A stretch of 64,000 bases of DNA from Acidobacteriaceae bacterium (GCA_003170825.1 PMYL01000019.1:171676-235675); one strand, 5' to 3'; shown: positions 1 through 10,727, counted from the stretch's first letter. A program made the numbers and translations. The notes: generated by a model not told the origin, from the letters alone.

Positions 1-827
1 TCACCCTTTTTTCTTATGTCATCACGGTGTTTCTGGTGCATGAGCCATGGGGAACCATTCTGAAGGCGACGTTTGTCCCGCACATCGAATTCAGCTTCGC
101 GTTCTTTTTTATCATCACCGGCGTGATCGGCACGACGATTTCGCCGTATATGTTCTTTTGGGAAGCTTCAGAGGAGGTGGAAGAAGAGCGGAGCAAGGGC
201 ATGATCCACCATGGAATTCCAAAAGTTACCAAGCCGTTCATGAGGCGGCTGCGCATCGACAACTTCCTGGGCATGCTGTCATCGCAGATCGCGACGTGGT
301 GCATCATCGTGGTCGCCGCGACGGTGCTGAATCACAACAATATTACTCACATCACCAGCGCTGCCGAGGCGGCCAAGGCTCTGGAGCCTCTGGTTCATAC
401 CTTCCCGCACGCGGGGTTTCTGGCCGAGTTGATATTCGCCATCGGGATCATCGGATTGGGGTTTCTGGCCGTGCCTGTCTTCTCAGGATCGGCCTCCTAC
501 GCGCTTGCCGAGACATTCAACTGGAAATCAGGCCTGAACCTGAAATTGAAACGGGCGCATGGATTTTACGGCGTGATCACCATTGCAACGCTCGTCGGCC
601 TGACAATCAACTTTATCGGCATCAATCCCATTCAGGCGCTGGTGGTGACCGCCGTGATCAACGGAGTGATCGCCGTGCCGTTGATTTTCCTTATCGCCCG
701 GATTGCGCGCAACAAAGATATTATGGGCGAGTATCGGAGCGGAATGCTCTCGAATGTTCTGGTGTGGGCGACCTTTGTTTTCACGGGAGCTGCGGCGGTT
801 GCAATGTTTGCAACGCTGAAGTGGTGA
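1..827 (+). CDS. NRAMP-family divalent metal transporter, C-terminal part (5' end outside window)
   Basis: The frame is open from base 3, so the gene begins upstream and only about the last 275 residues are seen. The visible part is a polytopic inner-membrane protein with roughly seven hydrophobic segments. Around residue 40 it has the NRAMP-like stretch GTTISPYMFFWEASEE followed by a charged cytoplasmic loop, and later segments such as GIIGLGFLAVPVFSGSASYA resemble NRAMP helices. The family imports Mn2+ or Fe2+ (sometimes Mg2+) with protons. The metal-binding DPGN motif of helix 1 lies outside the window, so substrate cannot be judged. A repeat hairpin follows the stop codon; no operon partner is visible downstream. 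Confidence 0.85.
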   Translation, partial: TLFSYVITVFLVHEPWGTILKATFVPHIEFSFAFFFIITGVIGTTISPYMFFWEASEEVEEERSKGMIHHGIPKVTKPFMRRLRIDNFLGMLSSQIATWCIIVVAATVLNHNNITHITSAAEAAKALEPLVHTFPHAGFLAELIFAIGIIGLGFLAVPVFSGSASYALAETFNWKSGLNLKLKRAHGFYGVITIATLVGLTINFIGINPIQALVVTAVINGVIAVPLIFLIARIARNKDIMGEYRSGMLSNVLVWATFVFTGAAAVAMFATLKW

Positions 828-845
828 GGATTGAACTATTGTGGT

Positions 846-890
846 TTCCCAGGTCTCCCGCCGCGGCGGACGAAACCTGGGGTGGCCGGC
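846..890. repeat. Intergenic palindrome, TCCCAGGT...ACCTGGGG family
   Basis: The arms CCCAGGT (848-854) and ACCTGGG (875-881) flank an inner GC palindrome. It lies between the convergent NRAMP and nuclease-like genes and could act as a bidirectional terminator. Related copies lie at 8451, 11948, 49930, 63216 and 63900. Confidence 0.6.
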
Positions 891-925
891 CAGCCGGCGT
901 CGATCATGGGCGATGATCACTTACC

Positions 926-2116
926 TTAAAAGGCAAATCTGTAAGGCTCCAACGGCGTCTTGCTTCCGATCTTCGATGTATTGATAGCAAGGTTCCCGTT
1001 ATCGAGAGTCGTTACGGGGACGTGCCAATAGGACCGGTCTCCGTTTTCCGTCATGTTCAAGTTCTTTTTGTTCGCTGCAAGCCATGAATAGGGCACAGCA
1101 AATGCTTCGTTGCGGTCCATACAGGAGAGAACAAAGTATCCATCTTCGGCCTCAGCTAAGAATGCGTCCCATTTTGGATGGTACGCATACCAATATGGTT
1201 GATAATCGCCTTCATAGCGCTTCGATACTGCGCAACAAATTCGAAGTTCTTTGTTTGGGCTCCAGAAAAGTGTCCGACTCTGTTTCACCAGCTCCTTTCC
1301 CTTTAGGGCAGCGAATGCCTCGACAGCCTGTTGCCGTTTCGCATTCAATAACTCGGGTGCAGTCCGGATTTGTTTTCCTCCTTCATGCTCATCCTGATCG
1401 CTCGGTTCCTCTTGTTCATTTCCCTGTTGATTCTCAACATCAACGGCGGTTGTAAAGATAACGTCGATTATCTTGTCAATCTTGGTGTACTCGAACGGCT
1501 GGAGCAATTGGCGGATTTGGTGAACTGTGGCCGGATCGTCTGACTTTTCCTTGACCTGTACCAGCTTGATAAGCCGCTCCACGCTGATCAGGCGCATCTC
1601 CCATGCGTAACGAGATCCACGGACTTGCGCCTCCAGAGCACCCGTATCCTCCCGACCTACAACAATAAGGACGGATGCGTCCTGTTGAACCTTCTTTTCC
1701 GCAACCAGCCGTTCTTTGTATTTGGCAAGCTTCTCTAAAGAAATTGTCACATAATCCGTGGTTTTCGCTTCGATTATTAGGTCAGACTGGTCTTTGTGTC
1801 GCCATATCCCGTCGAATCCAATAGAGGTCCTTGTTCCTTGGTATAGGCCGTCCTCGACATCAAAATCCAGCCGCCGCCCGAGTTCGTTGACAATGTCTTG
1901 AAGTACCAAGCCGCCTTTGTTGAATGTCGTTTCCAAACAGTGTCGCGCGTACCCGAAGAGCTGCTCGCTTGGAACCATCTTGAGAAACTGACGAAACTCC
2001 TTGGAACAATCTGTATTATCCCGCAGGCCTCCGTCTCCAGCGTTTGAGACCACCTGTTCGATGGTTTGTTTTAGAACCTCATCTTTGTTGCTTTTCCAGA
2101 AGCTCAGTAAAGCCAT
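926..2116 (-). CDS. Orphan PD-(D/E)XK nuclease-fold protein, possible defence or DNA-repair nuclease
   Basis: 396 residues, no signal peptide and no membrane segment. Residues around 100-120 carry GFDGIWRHKDQSDLIIEAKTT, which has the D-Xn-ExK spacing of the PD-(D/E)XK nuclease superfamily (D of FDG, then EAK). The N-terminal 90 residues are helical. An acidic Q/E-rich linker near 240-260 leads to a separate C-terminal domain rich in aromatic residues (WYAYHPKWDAFLAEAEDGYFV). I do not recognise the full architecture. Isolated proteins of this fold are often restriction or anti-phage nucleases, but there is no methylase or helicase beside it. It has lower GC than ftsK next door, which is consistent with recent acquisition. 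Nuclease fold is likely; function is unknown. Confidence 0.7.
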   Translation of the reverse strand: MALLSFWKSNKDEVLKQTIEQVVSNAGDGGLRDNTDCSKEFRQFLKMVPSEQLFGYARHCLETTFNKGGLVLQDIVNELGRRLDFDVEDGLYQGTRTSIGFDGIWRHKDQSDLIIEAKTTDYVTISLEKLAKYKERLVAEKKVQQDASVLIVVGREDTGALEAQVRGSRYAWEMRLISVERLIKLVQVKEKSDDPATVHQIRQLLQPFEYTKIDKIIDVIFTTAVDVENQQGNEQEEPSDQDEHEGGKQIRTAPELLNAKRQQAVEAFAALKGKELVKQSRTLFWSPNKELRICCAVSKRYEGDYQPYWYAYHPKWDAFLAEAEDGYFVLSCMDRNEAFAVPYSWLAANKKNLNMTENGDRSYWHVPVTTLDNGNLAINTSKIGSKTPLEPYRFAF

Positions 2117-2193
2117 GTGGGACCGTACCTTTCGACTGAACTTTCAGGATAGCACTTTGTTCAATTCCTCGATGCACGAGGTTAGTCGTGGTT

Positions 2194-2252
2194 TCCCACC
2201 CTTTCCGCAGGAAAAAGCGGAAAGAATGGGGCACGGGGCTTCTGTGGGTGGG
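2194..2252. repeat. Intergenic palindrome, CCACCCTTTC...GAAAG-ATGGGGCAC family
   Basis: The arms CCCTTTCCGC and GCGGAAAG pair around a short A-rich loop and are followed by ATGGGGCACGG. A close copy lies at 38155-38213. It sits between ftsK and the nuclease-like gene. Confidence 0.6.
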
Positions 2253-2279
2253 ACGAGGCGAAATGCAAAGCCCGCTGGC

Positions 2280-4784
<2,505 letters not shown>

Positions 4785-4953
4785 GGCAGGGGCGCTCCCG
4801 CTCGTTGGCCGCTCAGGAACCTTCCGCGAGCGAGCCGATGGAGCGGACGAAGAGTCCCAGAGCAGCTTTTATTATCCCTGCCCGGGAGGGGGATTTTGGG
4901 CAAAAGAAGGCGGGGGGAACCTTGGTGTGGACCCCCGGCGGGGGTTGTGGACC

Positions 4954-5370
4954 TTATGTGATGATTCCCACAGTCCGCAAAACCTCAATGCAGCGCATCA
5001 GACCCTGGTCATATGTCAATATGCCGTAGTGCAGTCGAGCAGCAACCGCGCACAGGAGAATATCGACTGGCCCGCACTGCACTCCGTGATCCTGACAGAG
5101 ATTGAACAGATGCGCGGCCTGGACATAATCGGCGGTTGTAACTTCTTCATCGCGAAACGGTTCGAGCAGCTCTTCAGTCTTGGCGAATTGCACTTGATCC
5201 CTTATACCGGACAATATCTCCTGGCGGACCGGGCCGATGATGGCGGCACGGCGGTCCTGAATAGTTTCCCTAAGCTCCGCGAGCATTTGTTGCTCGTGCG
5301 CGTTGATCCGGGTCTTATCCCGGCGCCGAAGCGAAAGCGACCATACGCAGGTGTCGACGATCTCTTTCAA
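4954..5370 (-). CDS. vapC: VapC-type PIN-domain toxin
   Basis: 138 residues. The PIN-domain acidic residues are visible: D6 in VDTCVW, E51 in RQEILSG, D103 in GPVDILLCAVA and D121 in TYDQG, matching the Mg2+-binding site of VapC ribonucleases that cut tRNA or rRNA. The start codon overlaps the stop of the upstream antitoxin gene by four bases, the usual coupled arrangement. The RNA target cannot be inferred. The gene lies at the 3' flank of ftsK with its own antitoxin and looks like an independent module. Confidence 0.88.
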   Translation of the reverse strand: MKEIVDTCVWSLSLRRRDKTRINAHEQQMLAELRETIQDRRAAIIGPVRQEILSGIRDQVQFAKTEELLEPFRDEEVTTADYVQAAHLFNLCQDHGVQCGPVDILLCAVAARLHYGILTYDQGLMRCIEVLRTVGIIT

Positions 5371-5588
5371 CGTTCATCAACCTCAATTCGGTCGAGTTGC
5401 CGCATCTTTTTGTAGTCGTAATTTGGATCGAAGTCGATAGTTCCGAAATGATCCAGAATCTTCAACTGCTTACGCCAGCGGATATACTCGTCGAGCGCCG
5501 CAGTGACGGCTTCCCTCTTGGTTCTGTGGTGGCCGATCCGCCGCGCCTCATCGATCAATCCGTCGTCGATTGCCAGATTGGTTGCCAT
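5367..5588 (-). CDS. vapB: VapB-type antitoxin
   Basis: 73 residues when started at the ATG at 5588, preceded by a strong GGAGGTGG ribosome-binding site; a longer reading to 5618 has no such site and would run into the probable operator. The sequence MATNLAIDDGLIDEARRIG with HHRTKREAVTAALDEYI is typical of the VapB family whose N-terminus binds DNA as a dimer and whose C-terminus blocks the PIN toxin. It overlaps vapC by four bases. Autoregulation through the inverted repeat just upstream is expected from the family. Confidence 0.85.
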   Translation of the reverse strand: MATNLAIDDGLIDEARRIGHHRTKREAVTAALDEYIRWRKQLKILDHFGTIDFDPNYDYKKMRQLDRIEVDER

Positions 5589-5615
5589 GATCCACCTCCC
5601 GCATGTGTAGAGTAT

Positions 5616-5631
5616 CACACATTAGAGTGTG
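5616..5631. promoter_or_regulatory. Candidate VapBC operator: CACAC-N6-GTGTG inverted repeat
   Basis: A perfect 5-bp inverted repeat with a 6-bp spacer lies 28 bases upstream of the vapB start codon, where VapBC complexes normally bind to repress their own promoter. Assignment by position and symmetry only. Confidence 0.45.
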
Positions 5632-5652
5632 TAGCGGCAACTGCCCCGGAAT

Positions 5653-6516
5653 TCAGCTGCCGATGAACTTGGCTCCCCAGATCAGCAGCGCGCCGCCGAG
5701 GAGGATGCGGTAGACGGCGAACATGACAAAGCCGTGCTTGCGGACCCAGAAGAGGAACCACTCCACCACGCCGAGGGCGACGAAGAAGGAAACTACCAGG
5801 CCGATGAGGAGGACGATCCAGTTGTCGGTGGTCATCACCACATGCGCGGTTGCGCCGCCGCTGGGGAAGACCTCCTTCTTCAGGTCCCAGCAGGTGGCGG
5901 CGACCATGGTGGGAATGGAGAGGAGGAAGCTGAACTCGAGGGCGGTGGGGCGGTCGAGACCGGCCACCTGGCCGGCGGCGATGGTGGACATGGAGCGCGA
6001 GGTACCGGGAAAGATGGCCGACAGCGTCTGGCAGAGGCCGATCCAGATGGCCTGCGGGAGGGTCATCTGCTCGACATGGAGGATCGTCGACTCGCGGCGG
6101 GCCGCCCAGGCATCGATGATCCACATGACGATGCCGCCGATGAGCAGAGCCCAGGCCATGGCCGTGATGCTGCCCAGATTTTTTTCGCTCCATTTGTGCA
6201 GGAGCAGGGCAGGCGCCGAGGTGACGGCAAAGGCGATGAAGGTGAGGGAGATGGGATGGGTGAGCCAGTTGCGGTCGCCGTTTTCGCCCCTGGGGAAGGT
6301 ACGGAGAAAGCCGACAATCCGGCCCAGGAAGAGCAGCAAGAGCGCCAGAATCGCGCCCAACTGGATGACGATGGTGTACATCTTCCAGTAAGCGTCATCG
6401 AGGGGGATGTTCATGAGAGCTTCGGAGATGCGCAGATGCGCCGTCGAGCTGACCGGCAGGAACTCGGTCAGGCCTTCCACGATGCCGAGAATGATGGACT
6501 GAATATAGGGGTTCAA
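5653..6516 (-). CDS. uppP: Undecaprenyl-diphosphatase UppP (BacA family)
   Basis: 287 residues, polytopic inner-membrane enzyme. It dephosphorylates undecaprenyl pyrophosphate to recycle the lipid carrier for peptidoglycan and surface polysaccharides, and its overexpression gives bacitracin resistance. The first family motif EGLTEFLPVSSTAHL is at residues 14-28 and the second, FPGTSRSMSTIAAG, near 170, containing the catalytic Glu, Ser and Arg. Length and seven to eight hydrophobic helices are normal. The start is TTG, supported by GGAGGC five bases upstream. No operon partner is evident. Confidence 0.96.
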   Translation of the reverse strand: MNPYIQSIILGIVEGLTEFLPVSSTAHLRISEALMNIPLDDAYWKMYTIVIQLGAILALLLLFLGRIVGFLRTFPRGENGDRNWLTHPISLTFIAFAVTSAPALLLHKWSEKNLGSITAMAWALLIGGIVMWIIDAWAARRESTILHVEQMTLPQAIWIGLCQTLSAIFPGTSRSMSTIAAGQVAGLDRPTALEFSFLLSIPTMVAATCWDLKKEVFPSGGATAHVVMTTDNWIVLLIGLVVSFFVALGVVEWFLFWVRKHGFVMFAVYRILLGGALLIWGAKFIGS

Positions 6517-6569
6517 GAAGCCTCCAGGGAGCGGTTGACATAAGGCGGCATGAGAGCGCGATAAATCAT

Positions 6570-6842
6570 ATTGATCCGGCCCGATCGAGTTGAATCGGAT
6601 AAAAGCAAAAGCAGGTCCTTCGACTTCACAGGTCTCAAAAAACGAGACCTGCTCCGCTCAGGATGACAGCTTGTATGGTGGTTCAATCCATTGGGACCGG
6701 ATCGATGATCCGCTTATTCCCGGTCGATACCGTAGACAGGGACTCCCTCATCCAATTTGTACACCAGGGCCACGGCCCTCGCGCCAAACTTCGTTCAGGA
6801 TGACAGATTTGTTGTGATGCGATCGTTTTGGGCCGGATCAAT
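6570..6842. mobile_element. MITE-like segment bounded by perfect 13-bp inverted repeats
   Basis: ATTGATCCGGCCC at 6570-6582 is the exact reverse complement of 6830-6842, enclosing a non-coding 273-bp segment that fills the gap between uppP and the dehydratase. The right repeat contains the dehydratase stop codon. Inside are a hairpin unit (6611-6670: GCAGGTC, AGGTCTC, GAGACCTGC, then GCTCAGGATGACAG) also found at about 19831-19911, a second CAGGATGACAG at 6797, and a small CGGATC-GAT-GATCCG palindrome near 6700. No clear target-site duplication was found, so transposon origin is inference. Confidence 0.4.
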
Positions 6843-7848
6843 CGTTGAGGGGCTCGGATTCGGTGAGGATTTGGGCGAGCAGCGCGGGGTCCACATTGCC
6901 GCCGCTGACCACGGCTACGGCGGTGGCGTAGGGCGGAAGTTCGGCAGCGTGGAAGAGCAGGGCGGCGGCGGCTACGGCTCCGCTGGGCTCGGGGACGAGG
7001 CGCGTGACGGCTACGATGGCGCGCATGGCGGCGCGGATTTCGGCTTCGGTGACGGTGATGATGCCGTCAACGAAGGCCTGGATGTGGGCGAAGTTGCGGA
7101 CGCCGACGCTTTGGGTGCGGAGTCCGTCGGCGAGGGTGCGGCTGGTGAGTTCGGCTGGCCAGGTGACGATGGCGCCGGTGCGGAAGCTTTCGGCAGTGTC
7201 GCCGGCGAGTTCGGGTTCGACGCCATAGACGCGTGTGTGCGGGGTCGCCGCGGCGACCTTGACGGCTGCGGCTATACCCGAGAGCAGGCCGCCGCCGGAG
7301 ACCGGGGCGAGGACGAGATCGACTTCGAGCAGGGATTCGACGATTTCAAGGCCGCAGGTGGCCTGCCCGGCGATGATCTGGTCGTCGTCGTAGGGCGGGA
7401 TGACGATGTAGCCGTGCTGGCGGACGAGCTGCTCGGCCACGGCGAGGCGCTCACTGGAGGCGAGGCCGACGTCGACGACTTCAGCGCCGAGGGCCAGCGT
7501 GGCGGCGCGCTTGATGGCGGGGGCGTTGGAGGGCATGACGATAACGGCTTTAGCTCCGACTTCGCGGGCTGCGTAGGCTACGCCCTGGGCGTGGTTGCCG
7601 CTGGAGTACGTGATGACGCCGCGAGAAATTTCGTCGGGGGTGAGCTGGAGGATTTTGTTGGCAGCGCCGCGAATTTTGAAGGCTCCGATGGGCTGAAGGC
7701 TTTCGGCTTTGAGGTAGATTTGTTTGCCGGTTCCGTAACCGGAAAGGCCGGGGAAGGCGGCTTCGACGAGCGGGGTTCTCACGGCGATCTGCGCGATGCG
7801 GGCGGCGGCGGCGCGGATGGTGGCTAAGGAAACCAGTTGGTCTGCCAT
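6838..7848 (-). CDS. Threonine/serine dehydratase-like PLP enzyme
   Basis: 336 residues, fold-type II PLP enzyme. The cofactor lysine is K58 in IGAFKIRGA, followed by SSGNHAQGVAYAAR (substrate carboxylate loop) and the glycine-rich phosphate loop SGGGLLSG near 180. This set marks the threonine dehydratase/serine racemase family, which turns L-threonine or L-serine into the 2-oxo acid and ammonia. The C-terminal ACT-like regulatory domain of biosynthetic IlvA is absent, so it resembles catabolic TdcB or serine racemase. The C-terminus coincides with an inverted-repeat segment that may have been inserted there. Exact substrate is open. Confidence 0.88.
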   Translation of the reverse strand: MADQLVSLATIRAAAARIAQIAVRTPLVEAAFPGLSGYGTGKQIYLKAESLQPIGAFKIRGAANKILQLTPDEISRGVITYSSGNHAQGVAYAAREVGAKAVIVMPSNAPAIKRAATLALGAEVVDVGLASSERLAVAEQLVRQHGYIVIPPYDDDQIIAGQATCGLEIVESLLEVDLVLAPVSGGGLLSGIAAAVKVAAATPHTRVYGVEPELAGDTAESFRTGAIVTWPAELTSRTLADGLRTQSVGVRNFAHIQAFVDGIITVTEAEIRAAMRAIVAVTRLVPEPSGAVAAAALLFHAAELPPYATAVAVVSGGNVDPALLAQILTESEPLND

Positions 7849-7900
7849 GGAGCTTATTATCTGCTACGGAATGTGTTTGAAGTGTGCGGTTGGGAGGCGT

Positions 7901-7922
7901 GATACAATGAGTACATGTATTC
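7901..7922 (+). promoter_or_regulatory. Probable relBE promoter and operator
   Basis: A TGATACAAT-like -10 box (7901-7908) is followed at once by the palindrome GAGTACATGTATTC (7909-7922, core TACATGTA), 14 bases upstream of the antitoxin start. Promoter-operator overlap of this kind is typical for autoregulated toxin-antitoxin modules; assignment is by position and symmetry. Confidence 0.5.
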
Positions 7923-7936
7923 ACGCGGAGGTGATT

Positions 7937-8164
7937 ATGGCTACTTCGATCAGGCTTGCGCCGGAGCTCTCAAATCGGCTGGATCAGTTGGCGTTGAAGA
8001 CGGGGCGCACAAAGGCTTTCTATCTGCGGGAGATGATTGAGAGCGGCATTGCGGAGATGGAGGAGTATTATCTGGCCGCCGATACGCTCAAACGGGTACG
8101 CAAGGGGCAGGAGAAGGTACACTCCGCGGCTTCGGTAAGGAAAGACCTTGGCCTGGACGATTGA
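7937..8164 (+). CDS. relB: RelB-type ribbon-helix-helix antitoxin
   Basis: 75 residues from the ATG at 7937, preceded by GCGGAGGTGATT as a strong ribosome-binding site; upstream in-frame starts lie inside the promoter and are rejected. [19 protein letters not shown] with [17 protein letters not shown] is a ribbon-helix-helix DNA-binding fold, and the C-terminal helix ([14 protein letters not shown]) resembles RelB/DinJ toxin-binding segments. It overlaps the toxin gene by 17 bases, implying translational coupling. The protein neutralises RelE and represses the operon. Confidence 0.88.
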   Translation: MATSIRLAPELSNRLDQLALKTGRTKAFYLREMIESGIAEMEEYYLAADTLKRVRKGQEKVHSAASVRKDLGLDD

Positions 8165-8414
8165 GTATGCCGAAACCGCGAAGAAGCAACTGCGAAAACT
8201 GGACAGAGTCGCTGCCCGGCGCATTGTCGACTTCATGGATGAGCGCGTAGCTCTGAGCGATGATCCGCGCGGGATGGGCAAAGCGCTGAAGGGGCCGTTG
8301 GGCGATCTATGGCGTTATCGCGTGGGTGATTATCGCGTCATTTGCGATATTCAGGACGGGGTGCTGACGGTTCTGGTTTTGCAGATTGGCAATCGGCGGG
8401 AAGTCTATCGGTGA
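8148..8414 (+). CDS. relE: RelE-type mRNA interferase toxin
   Basis: 88 residues from a TTG start that overlaps rel[29 protein letters not shown], then a basic core ending [15 protein letters not shown] and [12 protein letters not shown], is the classic RelE/ParE fold. RelE members bind the ribosomal A site and cut mRNA. The Arg-rich beta sheet (R in [10 protein letters not shown]) and the C-terminal NRREVYR are consistent with a RelE rather than a ParE subtype, though sequence alone cannot separate them with certainty. Confidence 0.88.
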   Translation: MAWTIEYAETAKKQLRKLDRVAARRIVDFMDERVALSDDPRGMGKALKGPLGDLWRYRVGDYRVICDIQDGVLTVLVLQIGNRREVYR

Positions 8415-8450
8415 AGGGATTCCTCTCCTTGGGAGGAAGAACCGATCCGC

Positions 8451-8486
8451 TCCCAGGTCTCAAAGGCGAGACCTGGGGCACCCGGC
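8451..8486. repeat. Intergenic palindrome TCCCAGGTCTC...GAGACCTGGGG
   Basis: Perfect 11-bp arms (8451-8461 and 8468-8477, with overhang) around a 6-base loop, followed by GGCACCCGGCC. It sits between convergent relE and the RNase J gene and may serve as a terminator for both. This is the cleanest copy of the family; a half copy with CGAGACGTGGGGCATCC lies at 10237-10253. Confidence 0.65.
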
Positions 8487-8507
8487 CATCGATTCTGAGG
8501 GGGTTAC

Positions 8508-10163
8508 TCAGATTTCGAGGATGACGGGCATGATCATGGGGCGTCGTCCGGTGGTTTTCTGGATGAGGCGCTTGAGTTCGGCGCGGACCTTTTCCTTGAC
8601 CATGCCGTAGTCGGACTTCTGCTCGGCGGTCAGGCCGTCGAGGGTTTTGAGGACCAGTTCACGGGCCTGGTCGGTAATGTCCGCGCCGCCAAAGCCGCGC
8701 ATGACCACCTCGGGCGACTGCTCGACTTTGCCTGTGCGCTTGTTGATGGCCAGGACGGCCAGGACGATGCCGTCTTCAGAGAGAATGCGGCGGTCGCGGA
8801 TGACGAGGTCTTCGACGACATCGATTGACGAGCCGGAGTCGATGAGGATGCGGCCGGCGGTGACCTTGTCGCGCTTGCGGGCGTCGGTCTTGTCCATTTC
8901 GAGGACGTCGCCGTCTTCAATGACGATGGCGTGCTCGACGGCACCGGTCTCCATGGCCACCTGGGCGTGCTTTTGGAGGTGGCGGTAGTCGCCGTGGACG
9001 GGGATGAAGAATTTTGGGCGGACGAGATTGATGAGCAGGCGCTGCTCCTCCTGGCTGCCGTGGCCGCTGACGTGAATCAGGCCATTGGAGCCGTCGTCGC
9101 AGATGACGTTAGCGTCGCGTCGGCAGAGGTGGTCGATGACGCGGAAGATGCTCTTCTCGTTGCCGGGAATGATGCGGGAGCTGAGGATGACGGTGTCGCC
9201 GGCGTCGATGTGGGCGTGGCGATGGTTGTCTACGGCGGCGCGGCTGAGGGCGCTCATGGGCTCGCCCTGCGTGCCGCTGATGAGGACCATCAACTGCTCC
9301 GGGGCGAAGTCGCGCATCTGGCCGGGATTGATAACCAGGCCCTGGGGAATTTCGATGTAGCCAAGGTCCTCCGCAATCTCAGTGCTCTGCATCATGGAGC
9401 GGCCGACGATGGCCACCTTGCGCTTATGCTGGCGGGCAAGGTCGAGGGCGATGCGGATGCGGTAGATGGAGGAAGAGAAGCAACTGAAGAAGAGCTTCTT
9501 TTTGGTCTGCGAAAAAACCTCGTCCAGACGGGGAATGACGGCGCGCTCGCTGGGGGTATAGCCGGAGCGTTCGACGTTGGTCGAGTCCTGGAGCAGGGCA
9601 AGGACGCCGCGCTTGCCGTATTCGGCGAAGGTGTGCAGGTCAAAAGCCTTGTCGTCGAGGGGCGAAAGGTCGATTTTGAAGTCGCCGGTGTGGATGACGA
9701 CGCCGACCGGAGTTTCGATGGCCAGGGCCACGCAGTCCACCAGCGAGTGGGTGACGCGGATGGGCTCGATGGTGAAGGGGCCGAGGGTGAACTTTTCTTT
9801 CGGCGTGATCTCGATGAGCGTGGTTTCGTCGAGGAGGTGATTCTCTTCAAGGTTGCCCTCGACGTAGGCCAGGGTGAACTCGGTGGCGTAGACGGGGACC
9901 TTGAGTTCCGAGAGAAACCAGGGCAGGCCGCCGATGTGGTCCTGGTGGCCGTGGGTGAGGATGATGGCACGGACATGTTGCTTGTTTTCAATGAGGTAGG
10001 TGATATCCGGGACTACGATATCGACGCCCAGCAGCTCCGACTCGGGGAACATCAACCCGGCGTCGATCACGATGATGTCGTCTTCCCAGCGGAGGGCGAG
10101 GCAGTTCATGCCGAATTCGCCAAGACCGCCGAGGGGGATAATTTTCAGTTTTTTCGTTTGCAT
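8508..10163 (-). CDS. rnj: Ribonuclease J
   Basis: 551 residues, normal length. The metallo-beta-lactamase zinc motif HGHQDH is at residues 71-76, with further metal ligands in THSLVDC and HTGDFK, then the beta-CASP region containing ISGTQGEP and VSGHGSQEEQ. RNase J acts in the cytoplasm as a 5'-3' exonuclease and endonuclease in mRNA decay and rRNA maturation, replacing RNase E in many phyla. The C-terminal domain (about 460-551) is present. Appears monocistronic. Confidence 0.95.
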   Translation of the reverse strand: MQTKKLKIIPLGGLGEFGMNCLALRWEDDIIVIDAGLMFPESELLGVDIVVPDITYLIENKQHVRAIILTHGHQDHIGGLPWFLSELKVPVYATEFTLAYVEGNLEENHLLDETTLIEITPKEKFTLGPFTIEPIRVTHSLVDCVALAIETPVGVVIHTGDFKIDLSPLDDKAFDLHTFAEYGKRGVLALLQDSTNVERSGYTPSERAVIPRLDEVFSQTKKKLFFSCFSSSIYRIRIALDLARQHKRKVAIVGRSMMQSTEIAEDLGYIEIPQGLVINPGQMRDFAPEQLMVLISGTQGEPMSALSRAAVDNHRHAHIDAGDTVILSSRIIPGNEKSIFRVIDHLCRRDANVICDDGSNGLIHVSGHGSQEEQRLLINLVRPKFFIPVHGDYRHLQKHAQVAMETGAVEHAIVIEDGDVLEMDKTDARKRDKVTAGRILIDSGSSIDVVEDLVIRDRRILSEDGIVLAVLAINKRTGKVEQSPEVVMRGFGGADITDQARELVLKTLDGLTAEQKSDYGMVKEKVRAELKRLIQKTTGRRPMIMPVILEI

Positions 10164-10282
10164 CTGTCATCTATGATGCTAACACTCGTGGGGATCGGGG
10201 ATTGTTTCGTACTGCTCAGGGGCTGCTATTCGAGGCGCCAAAGGCGAGACGTGGGGCATCCAGCAAGGGGCGCCAGACAAAC

Positions 10283-10310
10283 GAAACCCGGCCTTCCCAG
10301 GCCGGGTTTC
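10283..10310 (-). terminator. Rho-independent-type hairpin after the His-rich secreted protein gene
   Basis: GAAACCCGGCCT and AGGCCGGGTTTC pair perfectly (12 bp) around a TCCC loop. It lies 25 bases downstream of the stop codon of the minus-strand gene at 10335. The T tract is short (TTTC in one direction, AAAC in the other). Confidence 0.7.
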
Positions 10311-10334
10311 GCTTGGGGCTGTGAATGGTTTGGA

Positions 10335-10727
10335 TTAGCGGCGGTCGTGATCTTCCCCGTGGTGTTCGTGATCTTCCCGGAAGTGAGAGAAGGCCGAATC
10401 GTAGCCGTGGCGGAAGCCTTCGCGGTATTCATCGCGGGCGGATGGGGGAACGGGGGGATGGCGGTATTCCCTTCTCCGGTTCACATTCGGATCACGGTGG
10501 TTTTCGAAGTCGTTGCGGCCGGCTTCGACGCCATCGTGGAAGCCCCGGCGCTGCATATCGCGGAACTCCTGGGGAGGTGCATCCCAGCCGCCGCGATCAT
10601 GGTCTGGGTGATTCTGGCCATATCCATATTGCGGGTGGTCCTGAGGCGGGCCGTTCTGGGCCATGAGCATGGCGGACGTTCCCAGTGCAAGAGCAAGCGC
10701 TGGAAGAGCGAGTCGATTGATCTTCAT
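10335..10727 (-). CDS. Small secreted His/Asp/Arg-rich protein of unknown function
   Basis: 130 residues. The first 23 residues (MKINRLALPALALALGTSAMLMA) form a signal peptide with cleavage after AMLMA-Q. The mature part is extremely polar with many HxxH/DH pairs (QNHPDHDRGG, REDHEHHGEDHDRR at the C-terminus) and two similar segments, RRGFHDGVEAGRNDFENHRDP and YREGFRHGYDSAFSHFRED, suggesting a tandem repeat of a short helical unit. Metal binding by the His-rich tail is plausible but unproven. A GAGG ribosome-binding site precedes the ATG, and a terminator hairpin follows. Confidence 0.8.
   Translation of the reverse strand: MKINRLALPALALALGTSAMLMAQNGPPQDHPQYGYGQNHPDHDRGGWDAPPQEFRDMQRRGFHDGVEAGRNDFENHRDPNVNRRREYRHPPVPPSARDEYREGFRHGYDSAFSHFREDHEHHGEDHDRR

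Noticed and set aside
4931..4945. ACCCCC-GGC-GGGGGT hairpin as a vapC terminator
   Set aside because: The stem is short and there is no T tract; left unannotated.
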